Assembly (NCBI RefSeq): GCF_932274485.2
Contig: NC_065881.2
Location: 8,466,613 to 8,530,612 of the forward strand
From: Patella vulgata
Lineage: Eukaryota > Mollusca > Gastropoda > Patellidae
Length of the DNA: 64,000 nucleotides
Direction of reading: 5' to 3'
Shown in pieces: positions 1-11,118 of the stretch. Both the position numbers and the translations under genes were made by a program. Within the stretch, counting starts at the first letter, position 1. Each line of letters opens with the position of its first letter. The notes below the pieces were generated by a model. The model did not search any database, was not told where the DNA came from, and was given only the letters and a program-made list of their open reading frames with translations.

Positions 1-127
1 CACGCGGATGGACAAGCGACCCTACTGCTTCCCACTTACAACTGGGGAATCGAAACCCCGCCAGTTGACTCCATGACAGACCATATGATACAGCGCGCAC
101 GTACTAACCATTCGGCCATCTACCCCC
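1..127 (-). mobile_element. SINE-A copy cut by the window edge
   Basis: Antisense SINE-A head and body, nearly identical to 17569-17690. It marks the downstream flank of gene A and shows that the tandem unit continues left of the window. Confidence 0.75.
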
Positions 128-502
128 ACCCCCACTCTTTCAACCAACCAATACCCAAAAATATTTCATATTTTTTCATTATCAAAATAACAAATCACAT
201 AAATAATCTCGGACTACAACGCATGCGTCGACTGGATAAGTAAATATCTCAATCAACATATTTGTTGTGTTTAATTACGTCACGATTCTACGCACAACAC
301 CTCCGTAGTCGGGACTAACAAAACTGTGACGGGACTGAATACCGGGTTACCCAATTGCAATTCTGTCAATTCGGGACGTTCTGGACTGTGAATCGGGCAT
401 CTCCATAATGGTCCAATCTGCCTTCATTTTTATATACCGGACGGAGTACAGGGATATTTAGCGGTTTTGTGTTTAGTGTTCAGACAAGCACTGTTTTAAC
501 AT
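128..502. other. Downstream flank of gene A, no gene seen
   Basis: Matches 17690-18058 and 18404-18435 of the B unit except for the LINE fragment inserted there. GTTTAGT at 471-477 is the empty target site of that insertion. Confidence 0.7.
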
Positions 503-508
503 TTTATT
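503..508 (-). promoter_or_regulatory. Polyadenylation signal AATAAA of gene A
   Basis: Read on the minus strand, AATAAA lies 14 bases after the TGA stop of gene A, which implies a very short 3' UTR. The same hexamer stands at the same distance in gene B. Confidence 0.6.
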
Positions 509-522
509 ACAGCAAAAGATTT

Positions 523-3500
523 TCATGTCTGCATACACTCTGCTTTCATGGCATCTGGTATAACAACGAATCCCATATTATACGCTTTAAGCTTAAGGGT
601 ATCGTTGCTGAAAACAGGTATCAAGGGAGGTAACGAATTATCATTTGGTAACATCAGAACATTTCCATTCAGTTTTACAAATCTGAAATTATATAAGAGA
701 AGTTTAGTAACATATCAAGCATTTTAAAAAAAAATAAGAGGTTAATTTTGTTTAAAGGTATAACTCTATTCTTTGGAATCCTAAAAATACTAAATTGGTC
801 TAAAAGTGCATATTAATGTAATATGAGTGTATTTAAGGTGATTTATATTCAATTCAATTTTTAAACAAATTATAGGAATTTCTAAACAAGTATGTATTAA
901 TTTAACTAATATTTCTGGATTTCTATTGACACCTTTAATTGGCACAGGAACTTAAATCGTTGAAAGTTAAAATGGGAAATGGGTCCCTGTGAAACCTGTT
1001 ATAGATGCATTTTGTTTTTTGTAATTTTGCTGGATTTTTCTTTCTCGCACTGGAGTTGGGGGTTTATTGAAATCAATATATAATTTTCTAATTATTCAAA
1101 TTAATGAACTTACTGTGAGGTTAAACCATTATCATCTCCAGGTGATAAAATATATCTTTGTTGTGTTTTACTTGAACTAAATGGTATATCAACAGATACT
1201 GTTACACTTCCAATATTCATTATATATACCGTTATACTGCCTGGTTTATAACCTATACTACTGTAATATATAATATACCATTATACTGCCTGGTTTATAA
1301 AAATATACCGTTATACTGCCACCTATACTACTGTAATATATAATATACCGTTATACTGCCTGGTTTATAAAAATATACCATTATACTGCTTGGTTTATAA
1401 CCTATATTACAGTAATATATAATATACCATTACACTCCCTGGTTTATAAAAATATACCGTTATACTGCCTGGTTTATAACCTATACTACTGTAATATATA
1501 ATATAATATACCGTTATACTGCCTGGCTTATAACCTATACTACTGTAATATATAATATAATATACCGTGGTTAGTGCTAAATGGTAAGGTCTGCTCAATG
1601 TTTCGTCATAATTCAGTACTTTCGTCACTTCCGTTTCTTGAAATCTTCATTGCACTCTATCGTAGCAATAATCTCTGTGTTAGAATTATATTTGGAACGT
1701 ATTAACCAGTTCTATGGCATATGTGATAATGACTGACACCAATGTTGTCTTTTAATTTGACCGTGGCCGTCTATGTACATAAATATAAACATACCTGCTA
1801 ACATTTGTACAATGGGCGTAGACTCGAACATTAGGGTCTTTAGTTTGAGTTACATCGAAGACGGGACTACCAACCAGTCTTTTATATATCAATGTTAACC
1901 AGTAGTCCTACAAGGACAGATTATTATTGTATATTTTATGGGAGATGCTAACTGTAGGCCGGTTGGGGAGGTTCACAATGGCCGCTTTATATGAATGAGT
2001 CATTTTGTGTGAAAAATATGACACGGATTAGAGCAACATTACAAAATAGTATACTATTTTTTTTAAAATGGCGGTCATTCAGAGTAGAGATCTGTTCTCA
2101 AAGTAAAAAGTTCTCTGTGTTGATAATGGGATTTGTAGAGTGAGGTTTAGTATGGTAGTGTTAATGATATTTATAGATTAGTACTATATACAATAACTCT
2201 CTATATAATCTTATATTTACCACAGTTGATCACGATCCTCGTATTGCTTGGCTAAATCTATTTGTTAAGGCCAGTTCATGGTTTATCAAGGTCGTTGAGA
2301 TGTAAATAAGGTTAGGACACGTGATTGTTGATGAGATTGTAGGTTAGGGTAAGCATTGCCATGACGGTTGTCATGAGGGCTTCTGTACACATGGACTCAG
2401 ACTAGCAATTATTTGCCCATTTACTTCAATGTTAAATGGCTGTAACAACACAGGCTCTTGCTTTTTGCTCAACATTGCATTGGTTTCAATCTTTATAGAC
2501 ACAATGGGGACCCCATCTGGCAATCTCCTCATCATTCAGGTAACTGAATGGACCACTCCCCCTCCCCCACCTCTGTTTGTTCTCAAAGACATTCCGTGAA
2601 ACCAGGGTTGGCAAATCTGAGCGTTCCAAGTGTCGCATTCCACCTAGAAATGTTAATCTTATTTTACCCCCCCCCCTCTCTCTCTCTCTCTCTCCTCTTA
2701 CTCTTATATCAAATTCCAACTGTTCATGTAACCTCGGTTTTTCGACCATCCGAGCGACTATACGATGTCCCTTGCCAGGACCTCCACCCTGCACCACTGG
2801 CTAGGAGGAGGAACGACGCCAAAATATCGCCAGAACTTTTTCGGCAATGCAGCCAAATTCTTATTCACCGAGCCACCGTTTGGAATATTTTAGAGACATC
2901 GGTTATCACCCGATCTGCTTGAACAAACCCAGATTTCCTGGTAAGCTAGTCGTCTTACTCACTGAATCACTGCGGCTTCCCAATACCAGGACATCTATCT
3001 TGTTGAATAGTTTGTAATCGTTCATAATAATATTTGATATGGAATACGAAGTATTTAATTGATCAACTCACGGGATTAGGATTGAGGTTTGTGTCTAGTA
3101 AGGCATAATTACCGCCATAAAACTGTTGTCGTAAAACACCCTGTAATCCACGTAAAGCTGATAATCCAAGCTTATCTAACCACCTGGGGTATAAAAAATA
3201 AAAATAAAATAATAACTGTGAACTGAAGCAAGAACTTGTTCCAAACACTTCATAATCTTTTTGTTGTTCTTGATCTTGGCGTGACCCGCTTCACGAAAGC
3301 CATAGACTGCGCCATTGTTGGTACAGTCGACATTAATCTTGACATACGTGTCCGTTGGACAATTGCGCGTCGATTTATGATATTCCATATTGCCTTGTTC
3401 CCGGTTCATAGTAGGCCGCATTTGTTTTATTAGGTCAGTCGGAGACATGGTACCTTAACATTCGCCATCTTAAATACATCTACTCTATTGTACTACTTGT

Positions 3501-6500
3501 TAGTTTAGTGTGGTCGTATGGTGGCTGTGATTCTCCTAAAACGGCGAATGGCGAAGGCCAAAAATGTAGGGATAATACGACTTGATGATCGGGATTCCTT
3601 TATTCACCGCGTATTTTGTTTTCAGGTGTAAAACTTAGAACCATCGGAATAGTCACAATGAAACGAAAAAATGTCATGTACTGATAATGCGAGAAGGCGT
3701 ATATTTTAAATGCCATTTAAAGACATTATTAATTGCCGTTTTTTGAAAATCACAAGTCCATCGGATCGTTAGTCCGTCTGTTAACAATTCTTATTAGCTA
3801 TCTAAACATTGACTGATTTGTCTGATAATTAGGTAGGTGTTCTTGATCTATGTGAGGAAGAATCCTGATGATTTTCAATCATTTCCAATATTCATGTAAC
3901 AAAACAATTTACTTAAAATACAGATTTATACTTCGTTTCGTTCTTTCTAATACTTTCGATGGCCTACACTACATGAAGATCTGACTAGATGTAGTGGAAG
4001 GTCGCGTCAGAAGTTATGCGAGCGGCGTTTGAACCTATGACGTCAAACATTTGATTAACCTATCAGCGTTGTTGTTTCTAGTGGGTTACCCACAATTCCG
4101 TGCACCTCACGCCAAAAACTCGCCGTAACAGATCGCTTCATTGGCTAATCCCTCACATCATCCAGAACCCCTGTTATATAACAACTCTTCCAGATCCTAG
4201 AGTAGTAAAAACAAGTAAAACGAAATTTTGAACTATAAAAAAACGAAACGAAATACGATCTATGTTTTAATCAGATTAGTAACAAAAGAAAACAACTTAC
4301 AAGAATCCCGCGACATATCTATCTGATATATGTGGAGCCCCTCCATGACTAAACGATGACGTTTCACCCAACCAGCATTGTTTATTAGGAGCCTTCTCGT
4401 TACAAGTTTTGACAAACAAGTCAACTTCCGGTATAAATGTATCTAAAACTTTTCTGTCGGTAAAATCTTTTAGCGTCACATTCCGACCAGTCGAATAATA
4501 CCTGGAAATTAAAAGGACGAAAAGGGATAAATTTAAATATTTTGAACTTCGAACTCTTAAAGATACTTGCTATATTAGTTCGAAAATAGATAATGTAAAA
4601 TTAATAATTTGAAAATTTCATTCCAATTACTCTATTGCGATGGAAGATATTAACCTTTGAAGGTTTGACAAAGCGTGTGCCATCATTGCAACCACCGTAC
4701 TGGTTGTTCGAAGCTATGTCTCGCTCCTCCATTTTTAAATTAAATCAAAATATTGCTAAATGGTTCTAATCTAGTTAAATTCTCGGGTATCCGATGCCAT
4801 CGAGAGTTAATTATGGCCTGGATCAGTTAATTAATGTATAGTTAATAATTTTTATAACATTTCAGGCTGAAAAAAGACCTGCAATAGGCAGATTTATTCA
4901 AAATAAACACAACGATTATCTTGGAAGACAATTACTGTATTTTAATCAGAGCTTTGAATATCCAACTTATCTCTTGTTACAAACTATAATACATACTTAA
5001 GGAAAACAGCCGTTTTCCATTAGTATGTGTTATAATTTATTGCTTTATCATGTAACTAGATGCCCCTAAAAGATTTTAATTCTCTTGTTGTTTTCAAGTA
5101 CAATACTGATAGGACGAAATATGACGTCATTTATGCTAGACCGTCTTCGATCTAGCGTTCTCCTCCACATTACGGTGGTATTTGTTTTTAAATCTTATCT
5201 CTCGAGTGATTAAATTAAAGATGTTAGATGATCTTACTTACTGGTGCACTGTAACAACGTCAACTACATCACCTCCACCAGCCTCTAAAAAACTTTAATA
5301 ATACATGCAACAAATATTAAATACAGTACGACAGTGATTTTTATGGAAGACCAAATGGGACAATATTCATGATTCTTGTTTCTACATTCCAGTTTGAATA
5401 TTTTAGACATGAACGCAACATTCTAAACTAATGATTCTTGTTTCTACATTCTTATGTCAACATTTTATGCACAACATCAACATTTTAAATAAAAAATTGA
5501 CTTTATGTTTCATTTTCGGCGTTTTGTCGGTAACTTTTATATATCATTAAATATAAAAATTAAAAAATAATTTCTTAATTTTACACGACAAAGAAATCAA
5601 TTCATTGGTTTCTGAAAGTATCTAAAAAAAATCTGGAATTTGAACTTTTATTAAAATATTTTCTACGTTTCAAAAAGTCTTGAAGTTAAAATCTTGAAAT
5701 AAAAATGTCCAGAAAAATCTAATGAATTATCAACATTATTACACCAGAGGGCGTAAGCGTATGTGTACAACTTTGATACAGACTATAGATTAGAAATCAA
5801 AAGTAGACTTTTCCACGAGTGGAAGTGGGCCCCTGTTTAGTCTCTATCATCAAGAAAAATATTCTACGAATATTAGTCTGGATGGGTTGTCAACATTTGA
5901 GAAAAACTGGCTAGATAATCCGGTCTATTACATTGTCATAAACAACGTCTAAAGGAGGTAACTCCTTTTAAACAAGATGTTTACGCCCAAGAAATTAATT
6001 TGAGAATGTTATTTCAAAACATCCATGTGATTGCATGCGAGTTCAATATCCAACTCTTCATGGGCCATATCTATGCTTTGAAAATTAATCATAATTCGTC
6101 GTCACGATTCATGTTTGTTTATATTATTAATGCAAGAATTATGGGATTTATTGTGGGAAGGGGCGCAACTCTTGCTTGACTTGGCTAAAGAGACTGGATA
6201 ATCAACCACATTAAAATCCAAACTCCCGGTTACGCATGGGCAATGGACTTTACGTCAAATATTGACAACTTTCCCAGACCCTCCGTATGTTGAAGACTAG
6301 GAGGTTCTGGGTGACCGAGACTAGCCCCTGTTGAGTTTACAGTAATTAGTTGCATGAAACAGAAATTAAGCTCGAGATATAATAACAATACAAATAACTT
6401 CTATAATTTAAACAGCTAGAAAAATTAGGACAAAGGCCTTACAGAATAAAAACAATATCGGGATTAAAAACAAATCGGGTCTGCGCATGTTCGAGTCTTG

Positions 6501-8991
6501 TAATGGCTGATCTGTTCAAATTTATTTCGTGTACGTTATTTAATCCCAAATGGTGTTGAATTGTTATAAATTTGTGTCAAATGATTCCTGTTGGCGAACA
6601 AAGAATAATCAAGGTCACAAATAGAAGGTAAGGATTTCACAATAGCCTTAGAACAGAGGTGGGGAAGAGCGGTATTTTCATATTGCAGCTATATAGGGAC
6701 GGATAGGAAAGGTCAGTGGACATCGTCCGATCAGAGATCGTTCTAAAAGGAACTAGTCGTATGCCCATCTTCATTAGCTCGGACAATGCAGAAAAGTAGG
6801 TTAATAAATCCCATTTCATTTCTAATTAGCTGAATGACTAACATAAAATTAAATGACACATTTTATGAAATTTAAAGGCAGATTTAAAACACACTCGGCA
6901 AACTTCACCAGACTCCAGTGCCTTACATCGAGCCTCGGCTGTATAACGAACTACCAACGGCGTCGGCCATGACCACGCCTATGAAGAATGTTTTATCATA
7001 CAAAGCTTTCAAAGTTTAAGCTGCTTTTCTTTCAGGTTTATCCGATTTCCTTTAAAAAGGGGCAACTTTGTACTGAAAATTCTACACACTCTTGGAACGA
7101 TGCAATTTTGAGAACTCCTTTCTAAAAGCGGCAAGTTTTTTTAATAAGTAAACCGGTGTCGCAGCGCAATTGTATAGGTGTAGGTACCTATCACTTACCA
7201 TCATACAGCCGAGGCTAGATGTACAGTACCGGAATCTGCCGAGGATTGCCGAGTGATATAAAACACCTACTTTTTAAGGAAGGTCGGTGCCTTGCTACCA
7301 GGTAACATGCCACCAACATCCGGTCCAATTGTTAAAAATGGCGGTACACCACTAGACGATACGATATTTTTTAATGCAGCAAAATCTTTCGCCAACTGTT
7401 TTTCTGATACGGCACCGCGAAAATAATTTGGTTCTGAAATTTAAAATATTTATATTGAATATCCTTATTAGGTGAGGTTCTCGATTGTCTAGTACCATTA
7501 CAACGATAACAAACAAATTCTCGATCAAATTAACGGATACATCTATTTGATAAGGCCCACTTCAAGTTTGGCCAAAGGGCACGAGATGTTAACCGGGCTT
7601 GCACTAATCCCAACTCTAATCCTAACCCTAGACCTAGCCCCAATGCTTACCTTAACCCTAACGTACAATCTCGCCAACCATTTGTCCTACATCTCAGCGA
7701 CCTTGACGAAAATAGATTTAGCCTTAAATTAACGTTATATTATTGAATTTGAATGGCGGGGATATTCTAATCTATTTAATATCTCGGCCATCCGATGATC
7801 TAGTGGACCAATATTTGGCTAAACAGAAAATAAGAATGATTACCATTTCCTAATTCGTAACCAGCTGGTTTATAACCCTGTTTTACGGTATATTCTAACA
7901 GTTCTTTAGCATTGGTTGGATCCCAGTGACCATTTTTACGTAGCAATACGTTGAAATTAAAAATCAGATCCAATCCAGCATTCATAACCAAATGATTCAA
8001 GTTATCCCAATCAGCAACTGAAATCAAAATGAAAACTGATATTCGATGCCTGGAACGAACCAACAGACCTCACATATACAGATCTATATTTCGTTTCATT
8101 ATTTTACACTTTCGATGGCCTACACTACATGAAGATCTGACCGGTTGTAGTGGAAGGTCGCGTTATGGTTCATACGAGCGGCTTATAACCCTATGACGCC
8201 AGTCATTTAATTAACCAATCAGCGTTGACGTTTCTAGTGGGTTACACTATAGTTCCGTGCACCTCACGCCAAAAAGTCGCCGTAAAAGGTCGTTTTATTA
8301 GCTAATCCCTAACATCATCCAGGATGCGGGTTATATAACAACTCTTCCAGATCCTTGTGTAGTAAAGACAAGTAAAAGGAAATTTTGAACTATAAAAAAC
8401 GAAACGAAATAGAATCTGTGTTTTAATCAGATTGTCACATATAAGTAAGCAAATGATCTCAATACTCCGAAACGACTGCTGTTGGATTAGGAATCAGATA
8501 TAACCAATAATCATAAAGACGTAAGGTCGAATCTCCAATCTTGTGGGTATTCTCCCTGACCTCCGATTTTCCTACCACAGCTAAAGATCCCTAGGCTAAA
8601 GCGAATTATTAATATAAAACTGTAAACCATGTGTTAGTCCCGGAATGACCTAGTAACCAATAACCATAAAGGTGTAAGGTGGAATCTCCAAACTCGTGGG
8701 TTTTACCCGGGTCCTTCGTTTTTCCTCGCACCACTAAAGGCCCCTAGCTCTCCCCTCTCTCTCGGGTTAGATGGCCGAATGGTTAGCACGTGCACGTTGT
8801 ATTATAAGATCTGTAATTGAGTCGACTGGCGTGACAAGGAGTAGGGTCACCTGTCCAACATTGTGGGTTTTCTCCGGGTCCTGCGGTTTCCTCCCACTGC
8901 AAAAGACCCCTACGCGCAAGCGAATTATTGAAATAAATTTGAACTATATGTTAGTCCCGAAATGACCTAGTCTGTGTCAAGTGGACGTTAC

Positions 8992-9022
<31 letters not shown>

Positions 9023-10110
9023 AATAGCGTCGGCCCAAGACCAACAAGGTGAGTAGCGTTAGCAGAAGACTATAGCTTTTAAAACAGAAATAGAGATACA
9101 CAACACATATTCAGCCTACCTTTCATCGCATAATGTCGGTGATTCGGTGAATTTCTCTGATCGTGGGTCATGTTAAATATCATCCGATCGCCCGCTGTGC
9201 CACCAATACGGAGATAAGATGGAGACATTCCTTTGGCTAACGTCAGCACTTTCTGAGATCTAAGGAAAAAGCATGTTCATTATTAGTAAGTGCAGGGGGA
9301 CTGCACCACACACAAATAAATATACTATACAAGACAAATATACGGACAAGACACAATATACAGATATGACAAACAACAAACGTTCATATCAGATCAAGTG
9401 AATAGACCCGGGGGCTAGCCGTAAGCGTCAACACGCGCTGTACTGTCCCGGGGAACCCTCGGTCGTTTTTCTGTCATTTGTTCCGGGCAATCCTTAGCTG
9501 TTTTTTCTGTAATTTGCCTCGGCCAATCTTTGGACAACCCTTCTGTAATTTGTCCCAGAAATGAAATGAAATTGGGTTTAACGACCTGCTCCGACTGGGC
9601 TAATGAAGATGGGCAAATGGGGGAATTTTGCACGGACAGTGGCGTGCACGCCAATGTGTATACGGGACCTCGGTGTTTCGTCCCAGCCGAACGACGACTA
9701 TGCGCTGTGTCTTGCCAGGCCCTGCACCACTGACTTTACTTTCTGATTAACTTTCTCGGCCAATACAGGGATCGAACACGGGCCTCCCGGTTAACCAGCC
9801 AGCGTCTTACTTGGGCACTGTGGCTCCCTTTAGTGGAAATTGCCTCCCTCTAAACATCTATATCAAATTAGGGGTCGTGGGTATAGCGGTAGATATAAAC
9901 AAGCAATGTGGGCTAAAATTCACTTTAAAAAAATACTTACGTAAAATTAAAAGTTTTCCATCTTTTCCCAATAAGACCAGCATCTAGAGTTACCCCAACA
10001 AACTTTGAACTAACATTTCTCACTGCTTGGGCTGATTCCAAATCAATGGTGATACATGAAACATTATAGGTGAAAACCAAAAAAATGAACACCAATAAAT
10101 GTCGAGACAT
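523..10110 (-). CDS. HPSE-like: Heparanase-like GH79 endo-beta-glucuronidase, gene A (10 exons, 476 aa)
   Basis: Secreted or lysosomal retaining glycosidase expected to cut glucuronide bonds in heparan sulfate or hyaluronan. Coding exons in transcript order: 9941-10110, 9120-9259, 7844-8017, 7271-7433, 5242-5292, 4301-4501, 3072-3183, 1795-1907, 1114-1260, 523-682; all junctions are GT-AG and the sum (1431 nt) is in frame. Residues 1-19 form a signal peptide. The first strand reads [13 protein letters not shown], followed by YLRIGGTA. The proton donor is Glu162 in YELGNEPNYF, its codon split by intron 3; the nucleophile is Glu279 in [17 protein letters not shown] and RVYAHCTN are also family hallmarks. 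The segment after IFNMTH is short, so the excised linker of vertebrate proheparanase is absent. The motif near the active site reads TVHQYY where human has TWHHYY. The start is the only Met before a hydrophobic leader. Family certain; substrate not. Confidence 0.93.
1225..1568 (-). repeat. Tandem array copying the exon 9 splice acceptor of gene A
   Basis: Units of about 50-80 bp repeat the intron 8 acceptor (TATATTACAG, minus strand) together with the first codons of exon 9 (SSIGYKPGS). About five acceptor copies are visible, near 1261, 1331, 1410, 1489 and 1544. Only the one at 1261-1262 leads directly into the full exon. Confidence 0.85.
1620..1760 (-). mobile_element. Fragment of the TTAA element family with AGGACAATAT ends
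   Basis: One end plus part of the body, about 130 bp, matches the complete copy at 30003-30312 on the minus strand, including the GGTGTCAGTCATTATCACATATG-type end. Gene B has the same fragment near 19560-19690, so it predates the A/B duplication. It sits in intron 8. Confidence 0.55.
2262..2352. repeat. Interspersed repeat with TAACCCTAA-like tracts
   Basis: A repeat with recognisable wording (CAATCTCGCCAACCA, CATCTCAACGACCTTGACG, GGCCTTAACAA on one strand) recurs at 7548-7735, 20205-20300, 25668-25880 and 37375-37500. The CCCTAA pieces are part of this repeat and are not telomere arrays. Confidence 0.5.
2690..2895 (-). mobile_element. SINE-B copy, truncated, intron 7 of gene A
   Basis: Matches the middle and 5' part of SINE-B in antisense, after a CT microsatellite at 2672-2698. 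The corresponding copy in gene B (20363-20697) is longer, so this one lost its 3' part after or during duplication. Confidence 0.7.
3905..4278. mobile_element. Mutator-like MITE (MITE-M), intron 6 of gene A
   Basis: A non-autonomous element of 374 bp with TIRs of about 40 bp that read CAATYTRMTTAAAATACAG then ATTTCGTTTCG. It is flanked by the 9-bp duplication GTAACAAAA at 3896-3904 and 4279-4287. No coding capacity. The paralogous insertion with the same target duplication lies in gene B at 22485-22847, so it predates the A/B duplication. The 9-bp duplication is what assigns it to Mutator-like elements. Confidence 0.82.
4561..4995. mobile_element. MITE-T copy (TTAA-flanked), intron 5 of gene A
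   Basis: Begins right after TTAA at 4557-4560 with AGATAC and follows the MITE-T body through the AATAGGCAGATTTA stretch. The far end is degraded and ends near ATACATACTTAA. Gene B has a deletion here. Confidence 0.55.
6894..7253. mobile_element. TIR element next to the exon 4 donor of gene A
   Basis: About 55-bp inverted ends (ACTCGGCAAACTTCACCAG against TTGCCGAGT) enclose about 250 bp without coding capacity. Flanks GATTTAAAACAC and GATATAAAACAC look like a target duplication of roughly 9-12 bp, again Mutator-like. It stops 15 bp from the exon 4 splice donor. Gene B keeps only part of it (25251-25372), and one end of another copy begins at about 63926. Confidence 0.65.
8079..8434. mobile_element. 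MITE-M copy, intron 2 of gene A
   Basis: The right TIR is complete; the left one lacks its terminal dozen bases. Target duplication TCACATATA stands at 8070-8078 and 8435-8443. The paralogous copy in gene B starts at 26944 with its left end intact. Confidence 0.8.
8495..8765 (+). mobile_element. Two diverged 3'-half SINE-A-like copies in tandem, intron 2 of gene A
   Basis: Two successive stretches carry the SINE-A central and 3' words (TGTTAGTCCCGGAATGACC, AAAGCGAATTATTAATA) without the tRNA-like head. One similar stretch is present in gene B at 27780-27960. Confidence 0.5.
8766..9022 (+). mobile_element. SINE-A (tRNA-derived), complete copy, intron 2 of gene A
   Basis: Exemplar of the SINE-A family, about 250-270 bp. 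The tRNA-like head has an A-box-like TGGCCGAATGGTTAGC and, in better preserved copies, a B-box-like GGTTTCGATTCCC. The body reads CCACTGCTAAAGACCCCTACG, then TTAGTCCCGAAATGACCTAG, then GTGTCGAGTGGACGTTAAAC, and the copy ends in a (CT)n tail. Transcription by RNA polymerase III is inferred from the boxes. No coding capacity. Confidence 0.8.
9455..9565. repeat. 38-bp-type tandem repeat, intron 1 of gene A
   Basis: About three degenerate units built around GGCAATCCTTGG and TCTGTAATTTGTCC. Gene B has expanded the same array to four or five units at 28470-28645. Confidence 0.55.
9554..9830 (-). mobile_element. SINE-B copy, intron 1 of gene A
   Basis: Antisense copy with the 3' end (GAAATGAAATGAAATT...) first. 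Paralogous to 29028-29315 in gene B, so it is older than the A/B duplication. Confidence 0.72.
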
Positions 10111-10754
10111 AATACCTGTTCTTACAATATTACGCTCATAAACCTTTTGTTGAACATAAACTTGTTTGAGTTAGAATTCTTGAAAGATTTTTAACTGATA
10201 TAGTCTTCTTCAAGGTCATATTAATGATTAGGTTAACTTATAATTTGATAAAGCACGTTGTCTTTTCAAGGCCTGTAAATCACTTTTTAATAAATAACCA
10301 TGATGTCAACAGATGACTTCAATAGACAGGCTATTTTAACTTCTAATTTTCAGAAATGTCATCCGACTGATACTAGAAATGTGTCATACAAATTGATAGT
10401 ATTTGCATGCATGTAATTGTATAGTGCGCCCTATGTGGCTGCATGTTGTTCAGCTCTGCGTTTTTTATGGTTTTATTGAATTATTATCTATAGGAGTGGC
10501 GACTATTTTGGACTTGACCGTTGTGAGATTGGTGTGCTCTTTATGATCAAAAAAGGTTTTTAAAAAATTAGTAGATTATGCAGATATTTGCAATTTTCAT
10601 AGTTGTATTGTTACCAACTGAATTTAAACTCACTATTAAAATCAGTAAAAAAGCTGAACCAAGTCATAATCTGTGAGATGTGTTATTCAGTAGCAGAGTA
10701 TTTCAGACACAACACCAATCAACCGCGGAGAGGACGCAGGGCTGGTAAGACGAA

Positions 10755-11118
10755 ATGAAATGGGGTTTAACGTCCTACTGTTCTGCTCCTATCGTGGGCT
10801 AATGAAGACGGGCATACGCCATACAGTGTGCTATGAGGGAAATTTTGCTCGGGCAGTGGCACTATCGCCTACTCTTATATCGATTTCCAACTGCCAAGGG
10901 ATCTTTTACGTGCATTCTAATATATACAAGGGACCTCGGTTTTTCGTATCATCCGAAGGACTAGACAGCTGCCCTTGTCAGGCCCTCCGTTCTGCACCAC
11001 TGACAAGGGGAAACCACGTCGGAAAATCCAGATGAACTTTCTCGGCCAATGCAGGGATCGAACACCCGACCTCCAGGCTAGCGAGCCAGCGTCTTAACCA
11101 CCTAGCCACCGTGGCTCC
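10755..11118 (-). mobile_element. SINE-B (tRNA-derived), complete copy inside the LINE
   Basis: Exemplar of the SINE-B family, about 350-365 bp, seen here in antisense. On its sense strand the head reads GGAGCCACGGTGGCTAAGTG with a B-box-like GTGTTCGATCCCTGC. The body has GACAAGGACAGCTGTCTAG, TTGGCAGTTGGAATTCGATA and CTCATAGCACACTGTATGG, and the 3' end is GGACGTTAAACCCCATTTC followed by (ATTTC)n. It is flanked by the 12-bp duplication GGCTGGTAAGAC (before 10755 and after 11118), which marks target-primed insertion into the LINE. Confidence 0.88.

Noticed and set aside
2548-2922. 124-codon plus ORF and overlapping ORFs
   Set aside because: They run over a CT microsatellite and a SINE-B; no homologous frame is kept in the paralogous copy in gene B.
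7617-7665. Telomere-like CCTAACCCTA words
   Set aside because: Only a few imperfect units inside an interspersed repeat that recurs at five other places.
8771-9022. tRNA gene suggested by A- and B-box sequences
   Set aside because: The tRNA-like head lacks a full cloverleaf and is followed by a SINE body and CT tail; the same unit recurs many times.
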